DNA of 64,000 nucleotides from NCBI GenBank assembly GCA_004297945.1, contig SCRC01000030.1:1-64000 (forward strand), read 5' to 3'. Position 1 is the stretch's first letter. Every line of letters starts with the position of its first letter. Under the pieces are notes generated by a model. That model made no database searches. It worked only from the letters and a program-made list of their open reading frames with translations, and was not told where the DNA came from. Source of the stretch: Candidimonas sp. Lineage in GTDB: Bacteria > Pseudomonadota > Gammaproteobacteria > Burkholderiales > Burkholderiaceae_B. The position numbers and the translations under genes are program-made. Positions 9,641 through 16,818 of this stretch are shown one piece after another.

Positions 9641-10615
9641 TCATTCCGCCTTAGGGGTGGAAAAATCCACCTCAATAAGGAAAACAGTTTCTTGGTTCTC
9701 TCTTTTTTCTGCTGCGATGCCACCATGTGCAGCATATATTTTTGCTTTCACATCCGCCGAAACCTCTTTTTCCAAAGAATAACTGCTGTTTCCGCGCATT
9801 TCCAAGGTAGCTTTGGTGCAACCACCGATCTCTCTTGCTTCAACTAGAGCGACCCAAGATGGCTCGAAGTTCGCCCAAGAATACTCTTTGCGAGAAATGC
9901 GATCCGAGGTGAGCCAAGGTCGTCCTGCAAGCTCAAAAATCCTCGTGTCAGAAGTTTTAACGGCTTGTTGTGCATTGGTGCTCGCCGAAATATTCGCAGT
10001 GGCAATGCCCTGAACATCACCACCTGCGTTGATCTGAATCTGAGCGCATGTAGAAGACTCGATCTTTTTTGCTATAGATATTCGCGTGGCACCAAGATGA
10101 ACCAGTAATTTAAGGAGCTCCCCTTCACGCTCGGCTAGCAACATCTCTTCATACAGATCTTTCGGCACATACACTTTTTCCTTGCCTGCACCCGCAACGT
10201 GAGCCAACGGATGCAATTTATAGGTTTCACCCGCTTGCGGATGGCCCGGAGGAAATTGAGCACCAAATTCACGTACTTCGTCCAACGAGCAGATGTTTTT
10301 GTTAATAAAACGACTGAATGCCTCAATGGACGACGTCTCTAGTTCTTTTGGAATTTCTTTTTGATTTGACGCGAAGAGCTTTGCTATCAACGGACTTGCG
10401 GCCGCACCCGCAATCACCAGCGCAGTAGGCAGAGATAAAAATGGAAAGAAAGCTACTGCAACACCTGCGGCTCCCGCTGCGGCATTCGCTTTAAGCTTGC
10501 CACTACCAGAGCCGGATTGCGACTGGCCGGATTGCTGTGAAGAGTAAAAAATAAAATTTTGTGGGCGATCTTCGTTTGCTACCACATACAGGATATCTTG
10601 GCCGACTTTAAGCAT
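9641..10615 (-). CDS. unknown protein with N-terminal hydrophobic hairpin, partner of the nuclease-like gene
   Basis: A 324-residue protein of no family known to me. After a short N-terminal domain (MLKVGQDILYVVANEDRPQ) and a Ser/Gly/Gln linker (residues 26-39), residues 42-81 form a hydrophobic helical hairpin with turn FFPFLSLP, likely one or two membrane passes. A helical part follows (about 88-180), then a beta-rich C-terminal half (IQINAGGDVQGIATANISA to the end). There is no signal peptide, so the soluble domains are probably cytoplasmic. It is the first gene of a two-gene unit with the PD-(D/E)XK-like gene. A membrane sensor or effector paired with a nuclease is a guess from architecture only. 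Confidence 0.6.
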   Translation of the reverse strand: MLKVGQDILYVVANEDRPQNFIFYSSQQSGQSQSGSGSGKLKANAAAGAAGVAVAFFPFLSLPTALVIAGAAASPLIAKLFASNQKEIPKELETSSIEAFSRFINKNICSLDEVREFGAQFPPGHPQAGETYKLHPLAHVAGAGKEKVYVPKDLYEEMLLAEREGELLKLLVHLGATRISIAKKIESSTCAQIQINAGGDVQGIATANISASTNAQQAVKTSDTRIFELAGRPWLTSDRISRKEYSWANFEPSWVALVEAREIGGCTKATLEMRGNSSYSLEKEVSADVKAKIYAAHGGIAAEKRENQETVFLIEVDFSTPKAE

Positions 10616-10735
10616 GATTATGAATAGTTGTGCTCTTTGTTAATCAAATTCTCCGTTAGGATTATGGCAGATTTGGGAAGATTTAACAGCTTCGATAAAG
10701 CTCAATTTAGCGGTGTAGCGGGTAAGACCCGCAAA

Positions 10736-10750
10736 AAAGGCGAAGCCTTT
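10736..10750. terminator. short A/T-flanked hairpin beside a GTAGCGGGT/ACCCGC stem
   Basis: AAAGGC, loop GAA, GCCTTT forms a stem-loop, directly after another stem GCGGGT-AAG-ACCCGC (10718-10732). The six-A run at 10733-10738 would be U-rich on the minus strand. It sits upstream of the minus-strand unit and next to the IS21-type repeats. It may terminate leftover IS transcription or be part of the element end; function is uncertain. Confidence 0.3.
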
Positions 10751-10757
10751 AGTGGGT

Positions 10758-10911
10758 ATTCCGGCCTATCGTGACCAGCGATTCCGGCCCATCGTGACCG
10801 GTCATTCTGGTCTATCGTGACCACCCATTCCGGTCTATCGTGACCGATTTGGGGGGGGGCCACCGGAATCGGCGGTCATGATGCCGGAATCCGCGGTCAC
10901 GATACCGGAAT
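10758..10911. repeat. multiple terminal repeats of an IS21-family element
   Basis: Four direct copies of a 23-bp unit start at 10758, 10781, 10804 and 10827; each begins ATTCYGG and carries ATCGTGACC. After a G run (10851-10859) three inverted copies follow (10863-10911), recognisable by CCGGAAT and GGTCAYGAT. IS21-family elements carry such multiple repeats at their ends as transposase binding sites, and an istA reading frame starts 100 bp downstream in the right orientation. Seven copies in two orientations are more than a single end needs, so two ends may have been brought together. Confidence 0.75.
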
Positions 10912-11010
10912 GGCGTCGTATCGCGCACCAATGATGTTACGCATAAATCAACCCACCGGGTACGCTGCCAGCTTTTGTCTGGAGACAGCGTGCCGGTATC
11001 AAGGATCACT

Positions 11011-11446
11011 ATGCGTAAAATCAAAGACGTATTGCGTTTAAAGCTGGAGGCCCAGCTCTCGCACCAGAGAATCGCCACGGCGCTGGGCATCTCGAAGGGG
11101 GTCGTCACCAAGTATGTCGGCTTGGCTGCGGCGGCAGGCCTGGACTGGTCGACCGTACAAGCTCTGGACGAATCCGCCCTGGAGCGGCGCCTGCTGGTGG
11201 CTCCAGAACAGCCGCGTGATCACGTGCAGCCTGACTATGGGCGCCTGCACCAGGCGCTGGGTCGCAAGGGCATGACCTTGATGTTGCTGTGGGAGGAGCA
11301 CCGTGCCGATTACGCCGATGCGCAGACCTACAGCTACTCGCAGTTCTGCGAGAATTACCGGCGCTTCGCCAAGCAACTTAAGCGCTCGATGCGTCAGGTG
11401 CACCGCGCGGGCGAGAAGCTGTTCATTGACTACGCGGGCCCCACCA
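11011..11446 (+). pseudogene. istA: IS21-family transposase istA, 5' fragment
   Basis: The N-terminal 140-odd residues of an IstA transposase. A helix-turn-helix (LSHQRIATALGISKGVVTKY) is followed by the linker and the start of the DDE domain, ending at the first catalytic aspartate in AGEKLFIDYAGPT. From about 11446 the frame turns into low-complexity Arg/Ser/Cys-rich sequence (to a stop at 11574) because another element is joined here. The rest of istA and the ATPase gene istB are absent, so the element cannot move by itself. Confidence 0.8.
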
Positions 11447-11812
11447 GAGCCAGGTGCAGGTGCTCGACGGCCAAGTCATCGGCCAGTGCCAGGCACGCCA
11501 CACCCACACGGAGTGGCTCAAGTTCCTGCGCCAGATCGACCGTGAGACGCCCAAGGGCAAGACGCTGCATCTGATCGCTGATAACTACGCGACGCACAAA
11601 CACCCCGCCGTGCAGGCGTGGCTGGCCACGCATCCGCGATTTACCATGCACTTCACGCCCACCTCGGCGTCGTAGCTGAACGGGGTGGAGCGATTCTTTC
11701 ATACTGAAAACCCCAAGCCGTTATTTGGACCAAGAGTGCTCGCGATATCCTGCAAAAGGTTATTCGCGCCAACAGCCGTTTAAGTTCCAAACAGAACGCA
11801 ACGCCACACTAG
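11447..11812 (+). pseudogene. IS630-family transposase, 3' fragment with nonsense codon and deletion
   Basis: In a frame shifted relative to istA, 11454-11675 encodes the DDE core of an IS630-type transposase: VLDGQVIGQCQARHTHTEW, LHLIADNYATHKHP (second Asp) and FTPTSAS. A TAG at 11673-11675 stands where the family has TGG (Trp); beyond it LNGVERFF carries the catalytic Glu. Further on, in another register, IWTKSARDILQKVIRAN to the TAG at 11812 is the usual IS630 C-terminus, so some coding sequence is lost around 11700-11725. The start is missing at the istA junction. The piece is dead and records an IS-into-IS insertion or a recombination. Confidence 0.75.
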
Positions 11813-11996
11813 GTGGGTAGCTTCACAGCGACTAATCAGCAACTTTAACCATCAGCCAATTTGATTATTGCAAAAACCAGGAAAAAGACCAAAATAACCC
11901 CGTTCAAGAACGAAAATCAGCACCTCAAAGTGGTTCCATCTGGCCGTAAATGAGTGGTTCCAAGTACCCGCAAATTCACACTTGGGGAGGGTTGCA

Positions 11997-13622
11997 ATGA
12001 AAAGCACGCATCTTGCCGTCATTGGCCTTTTGGCGATGGCTCTCATGATACCTACGGCCAAGGCTCAGAATTTGACATACACACTCGTGCAAACGGTTAA
12101 ACCGACCCCCGCCTCATACCCTGGCGTCAACGCTAATATCCTTGGCCTCCGTATCGGCATGACAGTCTCCCAGGCCGAGGAGATCGCCGCCAAGATATTT
12201 CCGGGCAGCAAGCCACAGGAATTCAAGAGCGTGGTCTCGATCAATTACCCTGGGGGTGAGGCGTCGTCGCAATCCTACGTTAGCAGGGTCGACGTTCAAT
12301 ACGGGCGTTTCGATAGTCTCAGATTATATTTCACTAACCCAGCCACCGAGAACGTGCTCTACGGAATGACTGCGAGCATCGATTACCCGGACGTGTCGAA
12401 AGCACCGCTTATGATTGCCGTAAAGGCAGGCCTTATCAAACAATATGGGCCGTCGTCGGGCCTTGATACATGGCAATTTGGGAAACATTCACTTAATAAA
12501 TGCACTCTCGGGATCGGATGTCGAATCATAGCTATTGGCAGCGGTCCTGTTTATAACCCAGGAGTAGTTCTCCAAATTTATGCGATGCTCGGGCCAAGTA
12601 GAACGGATCACGCCAAGCTCGGTGGGGTAACTATGGGGATGCAGGATTATCAAGTCGAGACCGAATCAGTGACTGCAGCAGAAAAGCAGTTAAAAGCTGC
12701 AGCGACTTCGTCTTACAGCAAGATGGTGGCAGCCAAATCCAAAGCCGAGCAGAAGCTGAAAGAAAACGCCAGTAATGTTCTCGACGTTACAGGCGCAGTC
12801 ACAGGGCACGCGCTTGTTACCGGCTGCACTGCAGGCGGCGATGGTCTCAATGCAACGACATTTTCCAGTGCCGACGACTCCAGATTAAAATTCGATACCA
12901 TGTCCGACCCCAAGCAAATAAGAAATAAATTGTTCCAGAAATACGAGCTTGGCCCCGTCACTTATGATGGCAAGAAATACAATATGAGCGTTGAAGCTTT
13001 TGGCAAGCCTCCTGGCACAACGAATGCCGATGTGGAGCTCGATGCTGTCAAAGGCCAGGAACGTGCCATATCGGGTAACACATTGGTCAAGGGTTCTATA
13101 ACCATCGCCGACTCCGGTTCTTCCCGCGCGGTTACGTTTGATCACGCCGTGCTTAAGCTTTCAGGCATTAAGGGCATGCCGCCCAGCGCAACCGTGACAA
13201 TTAATGGCAAGGCCTATTGCCAGGGAGGTGGTGGTCAGCCCCTCCCTCCGGATCTCATTGCTCCAACGCAGGCACTGACGGGTACTTATGCTTACGCCTC
13301 AACAAAGGGCACAAAGCTGACTGCGTCGTTGGATTTTGTCTCCGGCACTGTAGTAGAAGGCAAGTTCCCGATTGGGAAAATGCGTGGAACATATCAGTTC
13401 GATGGACAAATATTGCGCATAAATAGCAATCAGCCAAGTATGTTCCTAACGATGGATAGCAATGGATGTCTCGATGGCCCAAACAATCTAATATTTTGCA
13501 AGAGCACGGCTCAAAAGCTGGCGGCGACTAAAGCAACGGAAGCCAGGCGGGAGGAGGAAAAAGCAACTGCAATCGCTGCGCAAAAAAGGAACGCGGCGCT
13601 GAAGTTGGTGCCAACATTCTAA
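11997..13622 (+). CDS. exported protein of unknown family, long copy of a tandem trio
   Basis: A 541-residue protein with a clear signal peptide (LAVIGLLAMALMIPTAKAQ), so periplasmic or secreted. Residues about 30-230 match its two downstream neighbours: SYPGVNANILGLRIGMTVS, then the LxLYF strand (FDSLRLYFTNPATENVLYG), AGLIKQYGPSS, and the closing helix TAAEKQLKAAATSS. After this comes an extra part of about 300 residues with a Lys-rich helix (SKMVAAKSKAEQKLKENASN), two Cys-containing beta-rich segments, and a Lys/Glu-rich tail. I do not recognise the family. ATG 11997 has GGGGAGG 7 bases upstream and is preferred to the in-frame TTG 11982. It follows IS debris directly. Confidence 0.75.
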   Translation: MKSTHLAVIGLLAMALMIPTAKAQNLTYTLVQTVKPTPASYPGVNANILGLRIGMTVSQAEEIAAKIFPGSKPQEFKSVVSINYPGGEASSQSYVSRVDVQYGRFDSLRLYFTNPATENVLYGMTASIDYPDVSKAPLMIAVKAGLIKQYGPSSGLDTWQFGKHSLNKCTLGIGCRIIAIGSGPVYNPGVVLQIYAMLGPSRTDHAKLGGVTMGMQDYQVETESVTAAEKQLKAAATSSYSKMVAAKSKAEQKLKENASNVLDVTGAVTGHALVTGCTAGGDGLNATTFSSADDSRLKFDTMSDPKQIRNKLFQKYELGPVTYDGKKYNMSVEAFGKPPGTTNADVELDAVKGQERAISGNTLVKGSITIADSGSSRAVTFDHAVLKLSGIKGMPPSATVTINGKAYCQGGGGQPLPPDLIAPTQALTGTYAYASTKGTKLTASLDFVSGTVVEGKFPIGKMRGTYQFDGQILRINSNQPSMFLTMDSNGCLDGPNNLIFCKSTAQKLAATKATEARREEEKATAIAAQKRNAALKLVPTF

Positions 13623-13707
13623 TGGGCACATTGCTCGTCGTGCGAAGCGAACGTCGCCGAGGTCAGCGGCAAACGGAAGGCCTGCGGTGCTCACGGAGAA
13701 GAATCTC

Positions 13708-14616
13708 ATGAAACGAGTACATTTTTGCACGATGGGAGCCATCCGGAGGGCTTCGATTGGCCTTGTCGCATTGTTTATTTCGACGCCTGGCGCCAACGCG
13801 CAGGAGGAATTTCCGACCATCAAGGACAAGGTCTCATTGGTGCAGAATTTTCAGCCGGTGTTTCGTTCGTATCCTGGGGTAAGTGCCGACAGCCTTGGCA
13901 TCCGGACTGGCATGACAGTATCCAAGGCCGAGGCCATTGCCGAAAAGAACTATGGAACCAAGAGCAAGCCAAGCGTATCGCACTTATCCGACACTCTCAT
14001 ATACGATCCCGGAAATTTTAGCATCGAGTCACGACCTTTCATCAGCTATGTCTCTTTTTCCCACTGGATGGGCATCATGTTGGACTCGCTCACGCTGCAC
14101 TTCAGCAGTCCCGTGACGGGCAACACGCTTTTGGGCATGTCCCGCCAGATCTCGTATTATCAAAGTGCCTCGATAAAAACTCCGTCTGTAAGCACTATAA
14201 AGACACGCCTTATCAAGAAATACGGGCCCACTTCGTATCAGTCCAAAGCTCGGGATGGCGGACTTATAATCGGGTGGATCTTCGGGCAGAAAGAACTTTT
14301 TATCTGCAAAACCCATGATTGCATGGGCGGGCATTTCACTGGGGTCCCAAACTTCTTTTCATCTGGTAGCATTCCTGGCAAGCCTAACTTGCTAACGCAG
14401 TGTGGTGCTACCGCTAGCGGTCCAAACATCTTCAGGATCGATGCCAAGATCGACGCGAACAAGTCTGCTAAAGCTGAAATCCGTGACGTGACTATTTCAA
14501 TTTGGGATGTGTCGACATGCGTGAATGACGCGACGGAAGCGAAAAAGCAATTAACGGCGGCCGCTATCAAGTACGACAAGGCCACGTACAAACCCGCTGC
14601 TGGCCCGGAGCTCTGA
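13708..14616 (+). CDS. exported protein of unknown family, second tandem copy
   Basis: A 302-residue protein with an N-terminal signal (IRRASIGLVALFISTPGANAQ). The core repeats the pattern of its neighbours: FRSYPGVSADSLGIRTGMTV, then AEAIAEKNY, FISYVSF, LDSLTLHFSSPVTGNTLLG, TRLIKKYGPTSYQSKARDGG, and near the end RDVTISIWDVSTCVNDATEA with a final AKKQLTAAA-type helix. Four or more cysteines in the second half suggest disulphides, consistent with export. It is much closer to the third copy than to the first. ATG 13708 is chosen because the hydrophobic signal follows; an upstream in-frame start at 13687 would only add MLTEKNL. Function unknown. Confidence 0.75.
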   Translation: MKRVHFCTMGAIRRASIGLVALFISTPGANAQEEFPTIKDKVSLVQNFQPVFRSYPGVSADSLGIRTGMTVSKAEAIAEKNYGTKSKPSVSHLSDTLIYDPGNFSIESRPFISYVSFSHWMGIMLDSLTLHFSSPVTGNTLLGMSRQISYYQSASIKTPSVSTIKTRLIKKYGPTSYQSKARDGGLIIGWIFGQKELFICKTHDCMGGHFTGVPNFFSSGSIPGKPNLLTQCGATASGPNIFRIDAKIDANKSAKAEIRDVTISIWDVSTCVNDATEAKKQLTAAAIKYDKATYKPAAGPEL

Positions 14617-14736
14617 AATGGCACTGTCATTGAGGCGCTGCAATCTCATAGTCGGGCGTAATGGTGCTTCTAAAATCTACGACCCTACCAGCGTCGGCCT
14701 AACCTGGTTTCATTGAGTAAAGAATTGGAGGATCTC

Positions 14737-15615
14737 ATGAAAGTCGTACGGATTGCTTCGCTTGGCCTTGTTGCATTGTTCATCCTGACGCCCGGCGCCA
14801 GTGCGCAAGCACCATGGCCGACCATCAATGCCTCATTAGTGCAGAAGCTACAACCGGTGTTTCGTTCGTATCCTGGGGTAAGTGCCGACATCCTAGGTAT
14901 CCGGACGGGCATGACAGCCCCCAAGGCTGAAGCCGTTGCCGAAAAGAGCTACGCGGGCAAGTACAAGCCAGAAGTAACGCACTCATCCGCGACTCTCATA
15001 TACAGCCCCCCATTTGGGTACGGTTCCGGGGGGGTAAACATCCAGTCGCAGCCTTTCATCAGCTATATCGCATTTAACCGCGCGACGGACATCGGGATGG
15101 ATCAGCTCCATCTGTACTTCAGCAGCCCTGCGACCGGCAACACGCTTTTGGGCGCGTGGCGCCGAATTTCATATGATGCTGCTGACTACAGGGTCCAACG
15201 TAAGATTCCGCTGGTAAGCACTGTAAAAGCGCTTCTCATCAAGAAATACGGGCTCTCTTCGTATCAGTCCAAAGCGCAGGATGGTGGGCTTACATTTGCG
15301 TGGGACTTTAAGCGAAAAAGCCCCCCGCCCAAGAAATTCTGGGCCAATCTTCCTGGGGCTGTAGGAACTTTTAACCCCTCTGAGCTCACTGAGAACTTGC
15401 AACGGGATTGTGGTACTACCGCTAGCTTTCCAGACCTCTTCAGGATCGATGCCAAAATCGACGCGACGAATACGGGTCAGATCCGTGTCTTGACTATTTC
15501 GATTTGGGATGCGGCAACATGTGTGAATGACGCGCAGGAAGCGAAAAAGCAATTAACGGCGGCCGCTATCAATTACTGGAAGGCAAAATACAACATTACC
15601 CCGCCGGCTCACTAA
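14737..15615 (+). CDS. exported protein of unknown family, third tandem copy
   Basis: A 292-residue exported protein (signal VVRIASLGLVALFILTPGASAQ) strongly similar to the preceding gene: VFRSYPGVSADILGIRTGMT, QPFISYIAF, FSSPATGNTLLG, ALLIKKYGLSSYQSKAQDGG, DLFRIDAKIDATN, LTISIWDAATCVNDAQEAKK. The two differ mainly in two loops, so this looks like a recent tandem duplication. GGAGG sits 6 bases before ATG 14737, and the leader ending ATCTCATG is shared with the second copy. Spacers of 85 and 120 bp separate the copies. No enzyme motif is visible; the family may bind a ligand or another protein in the periplasm. Confidence 0.75.
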   Translation: MKVVRIASLGLVALFILTPGASAQAPWPTINASLVQKLQPVFRSYPGVSADILGIRTGMTAPKAEAVAEKSYAGKYKPEVTHSSATLIYSPPFGYGSGGVNIQSQPFISYIAFNRATDIGMDQLHLYFSSPATGNTLLGAWRRISYDAADYRVQRKIPLVSTVKALLIKKYGLSSYQSKAQDGGLTFAWDFKRKSPPPKKFWANLPGAVGTFNPSELTENLQRDCGTTASFPDLFRIDAKIDATNTGQIRVLTISIWDAATCVNDAQEAKKQLTAAAINYWKAKYNITPPAH

Positions 15616-15655
15616 CGCAATGGGTCGCCGTCAATTGACAATCAGGAGGACAATC

Positions 15656-16111
15656 ATGCTGTGCCAATACCGCTATCTCGCTGCGTCTTTCGCTCTTTGC
15701 ACCACGCTCGCTCTATCCGTGACGGCACGCGCCGCCACGACAGTGACCCCGGACGCGCCGCCGACCGGTGCCGAAACAGCCGCCGCCCGCCGGGCCCTGC
15801 CCAGCGATTTCAGGGATGCCAAGCAGATGTCGCATCATCCTCTGAAGTTCACGGTTGGGCATGTGGATCTTAACGGCGACGGTAGGCCCGACCTGATCAT
15901 TCATTACGCCGATCAGGGTTGGTGTGGCAGCCACGGTTGCTTGGCCTACGCCCTGCTTGCGGGCCCCGTCGGCTACAGCCCGAACGCGATCATGCTGGTG
16001 TACTTTGGCCAGACCATGACGGTTCTCGATTCTAGCCATCACGGCATGCACGATCTGCGCTACGACGACGCAACGCACGTGTTCCGCTGGACGGGAACCG
16101 CCTATCACTAA
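15656..16111 (+). CDS. small exported protein with a calcium-binding-like DxNxDG motif
   Basis: A 151-residue protein with a signal peptide ending near TARA-ATTVT. It contains HVDLNGDGRPDLIIHY, an FG-GAP/EF-hand-like Ca2+-binding loop (D-x-N-x-D-G-x-x-D), followed by two Cys in WCGSHGCLAY that could form a disulphide. ATG 15656 has AGGAGG 8 bases upstream; the ORF's upstream extension lacks a signal. It lies 40 bp after the tandem exported trio on the same strand and may share their transcript. Family and function are unknown to me. Confidence 0.65.
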   Translation: MLCQYRYLAASFALCTTLALSVTARAATTVTPDAPPTGAETAAARRALPSDFRDAKQMSHHPLKFTVGHVDLNGDGRPDLIIHYADQGWCGSHGCLAYALLAGPVGYSPNAIMLVYFGQTMTVLDSSHHGMHDLRYDDATHVFRWTGTAYH

Positions 16112-16328
16112 TCACTAATTCACGGGGGCGATTGCCGCCGAGAGCGGCGCGCATGTTCTCAGGATATGGACCGTAGCGTGGGGTCGTTAGGGCGCCGTGC
16201 CCTGTTTCTCTTCGATCGCATGGACCGACTTTTGGATATCAGCTGGCATCTCGACCAAAAGACAGGCGCTTCTGATATAACTGATTTTGCTAAATATTGA
16301 TTTATGTTAACCGCTGCCTTCAGTCTTA

Positions 16329-16413
16329 TGGTGCGAACGGAGAGACTCGAACTCTCACACCTCTCGGCGCCAGAACCTAAATCTGGTGCGTCTACCAATT
16401 CCGCCACGTTCGC
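16329..16413 (-). tRNA. tRNA-Leu, anticodon TAG
   Basis: On the minus strand the gene starts GCGAACG and ends CGTTCGC plus A and encoded CCA. The D arm contains the class II pattern GGTAGACGC, the anticodon loop reads TTTAGGT (anticodon at 16377-16379), a long variable arm follows as expected for tRNA-Leu, and the T loop is TTCGAGT. It marks the right edge of the accessory region that begins at the CAT tRNA; there is no visible duplication of its 3' end nearby. Confidence 0.95.
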
Positions 16414-16818
16414 TAAAAACCAAGCCCATAAGTTTAGCGGCATTTGTGCGCCGCCGCAAGCCCGGCCGGCAGTTTGGGCAGCGCGTGGGGATTATCGGGG
16501 ATGGCTTGGCTGTTGGGGTCGCTGGATTGTTGGGAATGGCACCCACAAGGGGTGCCGCTACAGAACCGGCTGTGGCACCCACAAGGGGTGCCGCTACAGA
16601 ACCGGCTGTGGCACCCACAAGGGATGCCGCGCTACAGAACCGGCTGTGGCACCCACAAGGGGTGCCGCTACAGGGTGCCGCTACAGGGTGCCGCTACATG
16701 AACGACGGGCACGTTTTGTAGAACCCGCCTCGCGGGCGCCAGAATCCGTCAGCGGCAGAATATCCGGCCGCTTGCTAAAATCATCAGCTGACAATCGAAA
16801 TCAAACCCTACGGCGGCC
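16414..16818. other. 405-bp gap: tRNA upstream region, REP tandem array, dapC leader
   Basis: No protein gene is supported here. The left part is upstream of the minus-strand tRNA-Leu, 16538-16695 is the tandem array listed separately, and the last 20 bp hold the dapC ribosome binding site (GGCGGCC before ATG). Open frames spanning the array only reflect its 36-bp period. Confidence 0.6.
16538..16695 (-). repeat. REP-like tandem array, 36-bp unit x4 plus 13-bp tail repeats
   Basis: Four units start at 16538, 16574, 16610 and 16648. Each contains a palindrome (GGCACCC, loop ACAAG, GGGTGCC, then GCTAC, the reverse of a GTAGC head) and the constant linker AGAACCGGCTGT. The third unit has a 2-bp GC insertion. 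A shorter repeat of CCGCTACAGGGTG follows twice. The palindrome is the same dispersed element seen elsewhere in the window, here amplified with its flank. Confidence 0.9.

Noticed and set aside
14029-14334. Minus-strand frames inside the tandem exported genes
   Set aside because: Opposite strands of the paralogues lack signal peptides and are not conserved between the copies.
16159-16443. 94-residue minus-strand frame containing AELVDAPDLGSGAERCE
   Set aside because: This is the translation of the tRNA-Leu gene, a well-known spurious protein signature.
16538-16695. CRISPR-like array
   Set aside because: The repeats have a suitable period, but the intervening 11-12 bp are identical between units and there are no cas genes. 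It is a tandem expansion of the REP-like element.
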